Origin: Rufibacter roseolus
GTDB lineage: Bacteria; Bacteroidota; Bacteroidia; Cytophagales; Hymenobacteraceae
Length of the DNA: 64,000 nucleotides
Direction: 5' to 3'
Assembly (NCBI RefSeq): GCF_017916365.1
Contig: NZ_JAFMSU010000001.1
Span: 2,137,028 to 2,201,027, forward strand
A program made the position numbers and the translations under genes. The notes under the pieces were generated by a model. It searched no databases. It saw only the letters and a program-made list of their open reading frames with translations, and was not told where the DNA came from. This document shows positions 18,948-28,400 of this stretch, one piece after another; position 1 is the first letter of the stretch, and each line of letters opens with the position of its first letter.

Positions 18948-18999
18948 AAGCCACCGTTTCAGGGCAGTTTTCCGCAAAACTGCCCTGAAACGGTGGCTT
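18948..18999. terminator. Perfect 24-base hairpin, palindrome-family member
   Basis: Two perfectly complementary 24-base arms (18948-18971 and 18976-18999) around a CCGC loop. The core GGGCAGTTTT/AAAACTGCCC follows the dispersed palindrome family, and the outer arm AAGCCACCGTTTCA is unique to this copy. It lies between convergent genes (GH43 and the RhtA-like gene) and can end both. Confidence 0.9.
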
Positions 19000-19020
19000 A
19001 AGTTTTGTTTAACCGGAAGG

Positions 19021-19869
19021 CTATTTCTTAGAAAAGAGGGTAGCGCCCACACTGGCCGAGATCACGCAGGCGATTGAAAGCCACTGCGTCAGGCTAAGGT
19101 ACTCCTGCAGGAAAATCAATCCAGACAAAGCCGCAAACGCCGGGTGCAAACTCATAAGAATGCTGAAGTTCTTAGACGATAGCTGCCGCAAAGCGCCCAT
19201 GTCTAAAGTGAAGGGGAGGGCACTGGTCAGCAGCGCGACGGCCACCCCGATCAACGCCAGGGGCCAGGTCAAGGCACTCAGACCTCCGCTCCCAATCCCG
19301 AAGGGCAGGATCAGCAGCGTCGCGAAGACCATGCCTACGGCCACGGCATCGCCGCCTTTCATGAGCTTGGAGACTTTGCCTCCCAGTACAATGTAACCCG
19401 CCCACAGCCCTCCGGCCAGCGCCGCGCAGAGCACGCCAATTAAATCCACTTTATTGTTTTCCCAGGGAGCGATAAGCGCGATACCTAGACAAGCGAGCGC
19501 CACCCAGACCAGATCCAGCAGTTTCCTGGAGCCCAGCAAAGCCAACGCCAGTGGCCCGATGAACTCTATGGTCACACCCAGACCTAGCGGAATCCGCTTG
19601 ATGGCCACGTAGAAAATCAGGTTCATGGCGCCCAGGCAGGTGCCGTAAGCTAGGCAGAACAGCCATTGTTTTAGGCTTAGTTTTTTGAAATCAGTCCGGA
19701 AATAGGTCAGCAGGATAATGGCTGAGAACCCGATCCGGAGCGAAGCCGTGCCGCTGGCGCCCAGGACCGGGAACAGGTGTTTGGCAACGGAGGCGCCCAC
19801 CTGCACGCTCATAATGGAGAGCAGCACCGCTGGTACCGCCGGAAGGGTGAATTTCTTTATTGAAAGCAC
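19021..19869 (-). CDS. EamA/DMT exporter, RhtA-like
   Basis: 282 residues with ten hydrophobic segments in two EamA halves. The motifs QVGASVAKHLFPVLGASG, LRIGFSAIIL, PLGLGVTIEFIGPLALAL and SALPFTLDMGALRQL match the E. coli threonine/homoserine exporter RhtA closely in order and spacing. Predicted role: inner-membrane efflux of threonine, homoserine or related amino acids. The start codon is GTG, with AAGAGAAG upstream. It runs against the surrounding carbohydrate block, so it is probably unrelated to it. Confidence 0.82.
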   Translation of the reverse strand: MLSIKKFTLPAVPAVLLSIMSVQVGASVAKHLFPVLGASGTASLRIGFSAIILLTYFRTDFKKLSLKQWLFCLAYGTCLGAMNLIFYVAIKRIPLGLGVTIEFIGPLALALLGSRKLLDLVWVALACLGIALIAPWENNKVDLIGVLCAALAGGLWAGYIVLGGKVSKLMKGGDAVAVGMVFATLLILPFGIGSGGLSALTWPLALIGVAVALLTSALPFTLDMGALRQLSSKNFSILMSLHPAFAALSGLIFLQEYLSLTQWLSIACVISASVGATLFSKK

Positions 19870-20388
19870 TATGTATGGCTAAGCTTAACTTCTCTTGGTG
19901 CATTCCAGACGCAACCTGCATTTGGGTAGGTTTCTGGCGATCTTAACAGGAAGCCCACCTTTCTTGGAATTTTAGCCAAGGTACGGGAATAAAAAGTGGA
20001 ATTTATTTTTAGCCTTGTCTGCCACCGTGAGCACAACCACCTTAGAAAAGAGAGAAATGAGGCAATTGCCTGTAAAATAGAAGAATAGTGAGGTTCCGCT
20101 GAGAAAAACCAGTCTGCTGGAATGGGAGCGGAGTTAACATCTTGGTCACCTACCGGAAACAATTGCGCAGAACAGGCCGAGGTCACTTCTTAAGCATTTT
20201 TAAAAAAGTGTCCTGTAAACGGTTTTTCCTTTAAGAATAAGATTTATTCTTCAGGTATTTTGCTTAAAATTGGTAAAGATTGTGAAGAGTGTCCTGCCCC
20301 ATAACCCCATAGCCTGGGTAAATTTCTATGGGTAAGCGGCTAACGGAGGGGTAGAGGATCAATCATTTTGCAAAACTTACGAATCATA
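19870..20388. other. Divergent intergenic region
   Basis: Between the minus-strand exporter and the plus-strand DUF1080 gene. A 105-codon open frame on the minus strand has no recognisable features and is not called. The only structure is the AT-rich palindrome at 20233-20251, described separately. Confidence 0.5.
20233..20251. promoter_or_regulatory. AT-rich palindrome upstream of the sugar cluster
   Basis: Perfect 8-base arms AAGAATAA and TTATTCTT around GAT, about 140 bases before the first gene of the DUF1080/cytochrome cluster. Its size and symmetry suit an operator for a dimeric regulator. No regulator gene is adjacent. Confidence 0.4.
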
Positions 20389-22233
20389 ATGCTCAATTCG
20401 CGGATTTTACCTCTTAAAAGGGGAGCGCTGGCTTTCGGGTTTCTGGCCTCTCTGGCCCTTGCCCATCCTGCCCAAAGCCAAAGCAGCCAAATTCCATTGA
20501 ATGACCTGTCGGCCTTCAAGAATCCCGGGAAAAGCTGGCAGGTGGCCGGCGGCGTCTCCGCAGATCTGCAGGAAGCCAACAAGCTGCTGCCCTCCAACGG
20601 CGGCGGTATCCTGGTGAACCTGCCCGGCAAGAAGGTTAAAGGTGAGGATCTGTTCACCAACTTTGAGCACGGCGATATGGACCTGGAGCTGGACTACATG
20701 ATGGCCAAAGGCTCCAACTCCGGTATTTACCTGCAAGGCCGCTATGAACTGCAACTGTTCGATGGCTGGGGATTTACCGATGTTTCCTCGGGCAGCAACG
20801 GCGCCGTGTACGAGCGCTGGGATGACAGCCGCCCCGAAGGCCAGAAAGGTTATCAGGGGTACGCGCCGCGCCAGAACGTCGGCCGCGCGCCCGGGCTTTG
20901 GCAACACCTGAGAATCGCTTTTCAAGCCCCACGCTTTGACGCCAGCGGCAAGAAAACCCAGAATGCACGTTTATTAAGAGTAGAGCTCAACGGCGTCACT
21001 ATCCATGAGGACCTGGAGCTGTTCGGGCCCACCCGGGGCGCCATCAGCAACGAAGAAACAGCCATGGGACCGCTGCGCATCCAGGGCGACCACGGCGCGG
21101 TAGCGTTCCGCAACATCAAGGTGAACCATTTCAGCAAACCCCGACCCGAGCTCAAGAATCTTACTTATAAGATATACAAAGGGAAATACCAGCAGGAACC
21201 CGCCTACGGCAGCCTGCCGCCTGAGGCCGCCGGTCCAAAGGGCCAATCCGCTATCCTTACTTCCAACCTGGGCATCAAAGACAACCAGTTCCTGATGCAG
21301 TACACCGGCACCTTCGTAGCCAAGGAAGCCGGCGAGTACACCTTCAACCTGAGTACGCCCTCCGGTTATGGCCTGCTGCGGGTAAACAAGCAGGAAGTGG
21401 CGCCGCTCAAATACTGGAACGGAGGCGGCACCGTAAAACTGCCCGCCGGGGAGTTCCCCTTTGAGCTGGTCTATATTAAGTACAATGACTGGGGACAGCC
21501 CGCGTTGGGTCTGCAGGTAGCGGGTCCGGGCGTGCGGGAGTTCCTCATCAGCGAAGTTAACCTCACCGAGGAAGCCGATCCCATCCTGGTGGATGTGAAG
21601 GAAAGACCCGTCCTCCGGAGTTTCATGGACCTGCCCGGCAACCACCGCGTCACCCATGGCGTGTCGGTGGGCAGCCCTGCCCAACTGCATTACACCTATG
21701 ACCTTGACAACGGCTCCCTGGTGCAGCTGTGGCGCGGCGCCTTCCTGGATGCTACGCCCATGTGGCATGAGCGCGGGGATGGTTCCTCCAAGGCCATCGG
21801 CTCAGTGCAGTACTTCGGGAAACCAACCACCACTTTGGCCAAACTTGCCTCAGAGCAGGCGGCTTGGGTTACTGATACCACGGGCACTTCCTATAAAGGC
21901 AAAGGCTACCGTCTGGACCAGAATTCAGAGCCTACTTTCCAGTACCAGATCTACGGCGCTACCGTGCAGGACGCCTTCAAAATCATTGAGAACGGCAAAG
22001 GCCTGCGCCGTGAGCTCAGCATCCAAAATCCTACGGGTGGCTTGTACGCCCGCCTGGCAGAAGGTGCCAAAATAGAAGAAGCCGGCAAGGGCATGTACCT
22101 GGTAGATGACCGCGCCTACTACGTGCGCCTGGAGGATACCGCCGGGGCTAAACCGGTCATCCGGACGGTAGGCGGCCGGCAGGAGTTGGTGGTGCCGGTG
22201 CAGGGCAAGGTGGCCTACTCTATTCTTTTCTGA
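20389..22233 (+). CDS. DUF1080 and PA14-like exported protein
   Basis: 614 residues. The ATG at 20389 is preferred over the TTG at 20368 because a signal peptide (RGALAFGFLASLALAHPAQSQ) follows it directly. Residues about 40-250 form a DUF1080 (PF06439, 3-keto-disaccharide hydrolase) concanavalin-like domain with GDMDLELDYMM and GSNSGIYLQGRYELQ. Residues about 265-395 look like a PA14 sugar-binding domain (GEYTFNLSTPSGYGLLRVN, LVYIKYNDWG). The C-terminal third is a beta-rich region found in cytochrome-linked proteins of this type. Role inferred: binding or cleaving an oxidised glycoside in the periplasm. The next gene starts 19 bases downstream. Confidence 0.8.
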   Translation: MLNSRILPLKRGALAFGFLASLALAHPAQSQSSQIPLNDLSAFKNPGKSWQVAGGVSADLQEANKLLPSNGGGILVNLPGKKVKGEDLFTNFEHGDMDLELDYMMAKGSNSGIYLQGRYELQLFDGWGFTDVSSGSNGAVYERWDDSRPEGQKGYQGYAPRQNVGRAPGLWQHLRIAFQAPRFDASGKKTQNARLLRVELNGVTIHEDLELFGPTRGAISNEETAMGPLRIQGDHGAVAFRNIKVNHFSKPRPELKNLTYKIYKGKYQQEPAYGSLPPEAAGPKGQSAILTSNLGIKDNQFLMQYTGTFVAKEAGEYTFNLSTPSGYGLLRVNKQEVAPLKYWNGGGTVKLPAGEFPFELVYIKYNDWGQPALGLQVAGPGVREFLISEVNLTEEADPILVDVKERPVLRSFMDLPGNHRVTHGVSVGSPAQLHYTYDLDNGSLVQLWRGAFLDATPMWHERGDGSSKAIGSVQYFGKPTTTLAKLASEQAAWVTDTTGTSYKGKGYRLDQNSEPTFQYQIYGATVQDAFKIIENGKGLRRELSIQNPTGGLYARLAEGAKIEEAGKGMYLVDDRAYYVRLEDTAGAKPVIRTVGGRQELVVPVQGKVAYSILF

Positions 22234-22252
22234 TTTTTTAAGCATACGATAG

Positions 22253-24280
22253 ATGATAAGCAGAGCTAAAAGGTTTTTATTCCCTGCCCTTGTGGCCGGA
22301 GCCCTTTTTGCGGGCCTTACTCCCGGAGCCCAGGCCCAGGAGTCACCCATGGAGGAAGACTTTTTCAAGATCATGCGTGTGCCTTCCCCGGAGGGGACTT
22401 TGCTGGAGGTAGGCGGCCTGGTGATTTTGCCCAACGGCGACTTGGGCATTTCCACCCGCCGGGGCGATATCTTCATTGTGGAGAACCCCACCAGCGCCAA
22501 ACCGCACTTCCGGAAGTTTGCCTCGGGGTTGCATGAGGTTTTGGGTCTGGCCTACAAAGACGGCGCCCTGTACTGCGCCCAGCGCGGCGAGCTCACCAAG
22601 CTCATGGACACGAACAATGACGGCAAGGCCGATGTGTTTGAGACGGTGTATTCCTGGCCTTTGTCAGGGAACTACCATGAATACAGTTTCGGGCCGAAGA
22701 TTGCGCCCGATGGGTCTTTCTTCGTGACCACGAACCTGGGCTTCCCCGATCCGTGGTGGCATGCTACCAGTTTAGTGCCGTGGCGCGGCTGGATGCTGCG
22801 CATTTCGCCGGACGGGAAGATGGAGCCTTGGGCCACCGGGATGCGTTCCCCGGCCGGTCTGGGCATGATAGACGGCGAGATGTTCTACACCGAAAACCAG
22901 GGCGACTGGGTAGGCTCCGGCGGCGTTTGGCACGTGAAAAAAGGCGCCTTTACGGTACACCCGGGCGGGCTGCGCTGGACTAACATGCCCAACTCTCCGG
23001 TGAAGATGACCCGCGAGCAGGTATATGCCAAGATCAACCCTCGGTTTGATAAAGACGCGGGCGGCGGCCACGTGAAACCAGAGAACAAGGTGAACGAGCC
23101 CAACGTGACCATGTTTGATATGAAAAAGCAGTTCCCCGAGATGCAGTTGCCCGCTGTCTGGCTGCCGCACGGCATTTTGGGCATTTCCAACACTGAGATC
23201 CTGAAAATCCCCGAAGGGCATTTCGGGCCGTTTGAAGGGCAGTTGCTGGTAGGCGACCAAGGGCAGAGCAAGATCATGCGGGTGGTGCTGGAGAAAGTGA
23301 AAGGAGAGTACCAGGGCGTGGCCTTTGATTTCCGAAGCGGTTTTCAGTCTGGTGTTTTGCGCATGGCCTGGGCCCCGGACAAATCGCTGTTCGTGGGCGA
23401 GACGGCTCGGGGCTGGGGAGCGGCCGGTGAGGCCAGCGAAGGCCTGCAGCGCGTGATCTGGAACAACAAAGTGCCGTTTGAGATGCGCACCGTGAAAGCC
23501 ATGCCAGACGGTTTTGAGGTGGAGTTCACCGCACCTGTGGACAAAAAATCAGGGGAGGACCTGGCGTCTTATGCCGTGGACAGCTACATCTATAAATACC
23601 ACGCCGTGTACGGCAGCCCGCCGGTGAACTCCAAAAAGCTGGCCGTGAAAGGCGTGAAGCTGTCTGAAGACGGCCTGAAAGCCCGGGTACTGGTGGACAA
23701 CCTCCGCGAAGGCTACATCCACGTGCTGAAGCTGGACGGCGTCCGTGCCAAAGACAACTATTACACCCTAGTGCACCCCACGGCCTACTATACCCTAAAC
23801 AGCATCCCCGAAGGCGCCAAACTGGCGATGAACGAGGTGAGCACTAGGAACTCATCGGCTACCACGCCTTCGAAAACAGTGGCGTCTTCCAAAAAAACAG
23901 CGGCTAAACCTGGTGCAACCGCAAACCGGCTGGCTTCTGGTGCACCGGCCAAGGCTGCTACTACTGGCAAGACCGCAGCTGCCGGAGGCACCGGTGAGCC
24001 TAAAGCCAAACCTGCCAATGCGGTCCTGACTTTCAATGACGTGAAACCATTGCTGGCCAAGAATACCTGTCTGGCCTGCCATACCGTTGATAAGAAACAG
24101 GTGGGCCCGGGTTTCCGGGAAATCGCGAAGCGTAAGTACACGAACCAACGGATTGTGGACCTCATCCATAACCCCAAACCGGAGAACTGGCCCAACTACG
24201 CCACGCCCATGCCACCCATGCCGCAGGTTCCCAGGGCCGAGGCCCTCAAAATCGCGGCCTGGATCAATACTTTGAAATAA
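22253..24280 (+). CDS. Beta-propeller dehydrogenase-like protein fused to cytochrome c
   Basis: 675 residues. Signal peptide to about residue 28 (GAQAQ). Residues about 40-420 form a six-bladed propeller like the PQQ-type glucose/sorbosone dehydrogenase-like proteins of Planctomycetes and Bacteroidota (LVILPNGDLGISTRRGDIF, SFGPKIAPDGS, GLGMIDGEMFYTENQGDW). A linker rich in Ala, Lys and Thr (about 530-585) leads to a C-terminal mono-haem cytochrome c with CLACH and a distal Met in MPPMPQ. Electrons from sugar oxidation could pass straight into the attached haem. PQQ-ligating residues cannot be confirmed by eye, so catalytic competence is uncertain. In operon with both DUF1080 genes. Confidence 0.82.
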   Translation: MISRAKRFLFPALVAGALFAGLTPGAQAQESPMEEDFFKIMRVPSPEGTLLEVGGLVILPNGDLGISTRRGDIFIVENPTSAKPHFRKFASGLHEVLGLAYKDGALYCAQRGELTKLMDTNNDGKADVFETVYSWPLSGNYHEYSFGPKIAPDGSFFVTTNLGFPDPWWHATSLVPWRGWMLRISPDGKMEPWATGMRSPAGLGMIDGEMFYTENQGDWVGSGGVWHVKKGAFTVHPGGLRWTNMPNSPVKMTREQVYAKINPRFDKDAGGGHVKPENKVNEPNVTMFDMKKQFPEMQLPAVWLPHGILGISNTEILKIPEGHFGPFEGQLLVGDQGQSKIMRVVLEKVKGEYQGVAFDFRSGFQSGVLRMAWAPDKSLFVGETARGWGAAGEASEGLQRVIWNNKVPFEMRTVKAMPDGFEVEFTAPVDKKSGEDLASYAVDSYIYKYHAVYGSPPVNSKKLAVKGVKLSEDGLKARVLVDNLREGYIHVLKLDGVRAKDNYYTLVHPTAYYTLNSIPEGAKLAMNEVSTRNSSATTPSKTVASSKKTAAKPGATANRLASGAPAKAATTGKTAAAGGTGEPKAKPANAVLTFNDVKPLLAKNTCLACHTVDKKQVGPGFREIAKRKYTNQRIVDLIHNPKPENWPNYATPMPPMPQVPRAEALKIAAWINTLK

Positions 24281-24354
24281 ACCTTACTTAAATAAAGAAC
24301 TACCGGCTCCACCTTCTGGAGCATTTCCAACATCCATAAAAGATTCAACCGCTT

Positions 24355-25122
24355 ATGCACCTTTCCTCCACCCAAAAAATTTCGCTTGCCGCTCTGGCCC
24401 TTGGCCTGCTTTCCTTCTCCAAAACCCAGGCGCAAGCCGTGGAAACCCCCAAACCGCCCAAGATGGTCCCCGAGATGACGGAGTTCTGGGAGCCTGAGCC
24501 GCGTAAAGTCACGCCGGGCGTGAACAATGCCGCGCCATCGGACGCCATTGTGCTGTTCAGCGGGAAAGATATGGCCGAGTGGAAAGCCAAAGCCGGCGGA
24601 GACACCAAATGGGAAGTGAAGAACGGCGCGTTCACCGTGGGTAAGGGCGACATCTCCACCAAACGGGAGTTCCAGGATTTCCAGCTGCACATTGAGTGGA
24701 GCGCCCCCGACGAGGTAAAAGGCACAAGCCAGGGCCGCGGCAACAGCGGCATTTTCCTGCAGGACCGCTACGAGGTGCAGGTGCTGGATTCCTACAACAA
24801 CCGCACGTACTCCAACGGGCAGGCGGGAAGTATTTACAAGCAGTTCCGGCCGTTGGTGAACGCCATGAACAAGCCCACTGAGTGGAATGTCTATGATATC
24901 ATTTACACTGCGCCGCGCTTCAAAGAAGACGGTTCGTTGTTCACACCCGCCCGCGTGACGGTGCTGCACAACGGCGTGCTGGTGCAGAACAACGTAGAAC
25001 TGAAAGGCCCTACGGAGTACATCGGGTTGCCCGAGTACAAAGCCCACGGCAAAGCGCCCATCAGCCTGCAGGATCACGGTAACCCGGTGAGCTACCGCAA
25101 TGTCTGGATCAGGGAGCTGTAA
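24355..25122 (+). CDS. DUF1080 family exported protein
   Basis: 255 residues with a signal peptide (about 1-26, ending KTQAQA) and one DUF1080 (3-keto-disaccharide hydrolase, PF06439) domain. Typical motifs are LFSGKDMAEWKAK, WEVKNGAFTV, FQDFQLHIEW, GNSGIFLQDRYEVQVLDSY and the final ISLQDHGNPVSYRNVWIREL. In this family characterised members hydrolyse 3-keto-glycosides made by glycoside-3-dehydrogenases. Here a GFO/IDH enzyme at 29227 and the cytochrome proteins are candidate partners. It is the single-domain companion of the larger protein at 20389. A palindrome-family hairpin begins 19 bases after the stop codon. Confidence 0.88.
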   Translation: MHLSSTQKISLAALALGLLSFSKTQAQAVETPKPPKMVPEMTEFWEPEPRKVTPGVNNAAPSDAIVLFSGKDMAEWKAKAGGDTKWEVKNGAFTVGKGDISTKREFQDFQLHIEWSAPDEVKGTSQGRGNSGIFLQDRYEVQVLDSYNNRTYSNGQAGSIYKQFRPLVNAMNKPTEWNVYDIIYTAPRFKEDGSLFTPARVTVLHNGVLVQNNVELKGPTEYIGLPEYKAHGKAPISLQDHGNPVSYRNVWIREL

Positions 25123-25140
25123 TCAGGATACAAACCTATC

Positions 25141-25188
25141 CTTTCCGTTTTAGGCCTGTTTTTCAGAAAACGAGCTTAAAACGGAAAG
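25141..25188 (+). repeat. Dispersed palindrome, copy after DUF1080 gene
   Basis: Outer arms CTTTCCGTTTTA (25141-25152) and TAAAACGGAAAG (25177-25188) pair perfectly. The inner core GGCCTGTTTT is imperfectly matched by AAAACGAGCT. Likely terminator. Confidence 0.75.
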
Positions 25189-25312
25189 GTGATTTTTAGA
25201 GTCCCGGACCGGAAAGCAGGAGAAGGGAGAGAAGTTGGTAGCCGCGGCAAGAGCCCGCGGAGGATATTCGGGACACCCCCTGCCAGCCTTTCAGGTAGGG
25301 ATTCAGAGTTGA

Positions 25313-25348
25313 GTTTTGAGCCTGTTTTTAGAAAAAGAGGCTCAAAAC
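25313..25348 (+). repeat. Dispersed palindrome copy
   Basis: GTTTTGAGCC (25313-25322) pairs with GGCTCAAAAC (25339-25348), core TGTTTTT/AAAAAGA. It lies just before the large fusion gene, and the TTG start of the longest open frame for that gene falls inside it, which argues against that start. Confidence 0.7.
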
Positions 25349-25438
25349 AGCAGTGCCGCTTACAAGGCAGGGAAAGCCGCCCATGAGTTCATGGTTGGCC
25401 TACCGGCCGATTTTAATTACTTGTCAAGCCTTCTTAAT

Positions 25439-28400
25439 ATGAGATTATCTGGTAAGTCACCATTGAATGTGCGTAGTGCCAACACTTCCACAGACACTTC
25501 CCCCGTTTGCGGGGACGCACTTTCTCCCGGTCGTTGTAAGGCCAAAATCAGGAAAACGGCCGCTATTCGCTCAGGTGCGTTGGGACCTTTGCTGGCGGCG
25601 GCCTGCCTTTTCGTGTTCCTGTTCTCTTCCTGCGGCAAACGGGACGGAGACCCCAGAATTCTGGTTTTCAGTAAGACGGCCGGTTACCACCACAGCTCTA
25701 TTTCCGCTGGTCAGAATGCCATCGTTGGCCTGGGAAAAGAGCACGGGTTTGCCGTCGACACCACCACCAACGCCGCCTACTTCCAGGAAGACTCCCTGAA
25801 GAAATATGCCGCCGTGGTGTTTCTCAGCACCACCGGTGATGTCCTGAACCATTACCAGGAAGCCGATTTTGAGCGATACATCCAGGCCGGCGGCGGGTTC
25901 GCGGGCGTGCATGCCGCCACCGACACGGAGTATGGCTGGGGTTGGTACGGCCGAATGGTGGGCGCGTATTTCGCGAGCCACCCAGAACAGCAGGAGGCCA
26001 TTGTGCGGGTCACGGATGAAAAGCACCCGGCCACCGAGGGGCTGCCCAAAGAGTGGAGACGGAAAGACGAGTGGTACAACTTCAAGAACCTGAGCAAGCA
26101 GGTGAAAGTGCTGCTCACCCTGGACGAGAAGAGCTACAAAGGCGGCACCAACGGGGACAACCATCCCGTGGCCTGGTACCATGACTTTGAGGGCGGGCGC
26201 GCCTTCTACACCGCCTTGGGCCACACTGAGGAATCTTACCAGGACAAGCTTTTCCTGCAGCATTTGCTGGCCGGTATTGAGTACGCCATCGGGGACAACA
26301 AAGAGTTGGATTACGAGAAAGCCACCTCGTTGCGCGTGCCGGAAGAGGACCGCTTTGTGAAAAATGTGCTGACGCAAGGCAAGTTCACCGAGCCCACAGA
26401 GATGACCATTTTGCCGAACCTGGACATTCTGGTAGCCCAGCGCCGGGGCGAGCTGATGTTTTACAACCAGGGCAATGGCACTTTGACCCAGGCCGGCTTT
26501 CTGGATGTGTACCATACTTCCAGCTCAGACGCCAATGCGGAAGAAGGCTTGATGGGATTGGCTAAAGATCCGGACTTTGCTAAAAACAACTTTATATATC
26601 TGTACTACAGCCCGGCAGACACTTCGGTGAACCGGCTTTCCCGCTTTGTCTTCCGGAACGGGAAACTGGACATGGCTTCTGAGAAGATCGTGCTGGAACT
26701 ATATTCCCAGCGCCAGATCTGTTGCCACACGGGCGGTTCTATCGCTTTTGGGCCAGACAAACTGTTGTACCTGTCTACCGGTGACAACAGCACGCCTTTT
26801 GATGAAAAAGGCCAGGCCTACACAAATCAGGGATATGCGCCTTTGGATGACCGCGAGGGGCATTTGCAGTATGATGCCCGGAGAACATCCGGCAACACCA
26901 ATGACCTGCGCGGAAAGGTGATCAGGATCAGGGTAAAGGCCGATGGCTCCTATGAAATACCGGCCGGCAACCTGTTTTCTAGAAACCAGGCGAAAACCAG
27001 ACCTGAAATCTACACAATGGGCCACCGTAACCCATACCGCATCTCGGTTGACCAGAAAACAGGGTTCCTGTATTGGGGCGAAGTAGGACCGGATGCCAAG
27101 AACGATAGCTTAGCCACCAGAGGCCCCAAAGGGTATGATGAAGTAAACCAGGCCCGTAAAGCCGGTAATTTCGGGTGGCCGCTTTTCGTGGCGAATAACT
27201 ATGCCTACCACCGGTATAACTATGGTTCAGGGGTTTCTGGTGAAACCTTCAATCCTGCCAGACCGGTGAACGACTCCCGCAATAACACGGGTATTGTGAA
27301 TCTGCCACCGGCCCAGCCGGCTTTCATCTGGTACCCGTATGATGCTTCCCCGGAGTTCCCGCAGGTGGGTACGGGCGGCCGTAACGCCATGGCCGGTCCG
27401 GTTTACTACACAGACATGTTCCCGGAGAAAACCCGGTATGCCCAGTACTACCATGGCAAACTCTTTATCTATGACTGGATCAGGGACTGGATCAAAGTAA
27501 TCACCATGAAAGAAAACGGGGACTTTGATAAGATGGAGCCCTTTATGGAGCATGAGAAGTTCGCCGCCATCATGGACATGGAGGTAGGGCCAGACGGTAA
27601 GCTCTATATCCTGGAATACGGCAAAGGATGGTTCACCGGAAACCCGGATGCCGCCCTCTCCAGAGTAGATTACCTATCCGGGAACCGGCCTCCTAAAATC
27701 ACGAACCTCACGGTAGACCGCCCGAGCGGGTTGCTTCCTTTCACGGTTACCGCTACCGTAGAAGTGGCAGATCCAGAGAAAGACAACCTCAAATACCTCT
27801 GGACTATTAACGGGCTAAGGAAACTAACCGATACTCCGCAACTGGAACATACCTTCACCCAGGCCGGAGACTATGACATCATGGTAGAAGTCACCGATAC
27901 CGAGAAGGCGACCTCCGGAAGAAAAGCCGTTACGGTGTACGCCGGTAATGAGCAGCCCGATGTGCTGGTGGCCTTACCGGGCAACCGAAGCTTCTACTTT
28001 GAGGGAACCCCTGTCAGGTACCAGGTGCACGTAAACACGCCGGGTGGCCAGGTGAAGCCGCAAAACCTGTATGTGTCTGCTGAATACGTAGAAGGAAAAG
28101 ACCTGGCGGGCGCCTCCATGGGGCACCAGGTAGCCTCCGCTACCCTGGTGGGCAGAACGCTTATGGAAAGCTCAGACTGCAAAGGCTGCCATAAGATAGA
28201 CCAGAAATCTATTGGGCCAGACTACCAGGCCGTGTCTAAACGGTACCTCAAAGATCCAAAAGCCACCTCACACCTGACGAACAAGATCATCAAAGGCGGC
28301 AGCGGTGTGTGGGGCGAGAATGCCATGCCAGCGCACCCAGATTTGTCAGAGGCAGATGCCCGGCAGATTGTCTCCTGGATTCTTTCTCTGGCCAGTCCAA

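Noticed and set aside
23860-24020. Repetitive Ala/Lys/Thr-coding stretch considered as a DNA repeat
   Set aside because: It is in frame within the cytochrome fusion gene and reads as a flexible linker without a repeating DNA unit.
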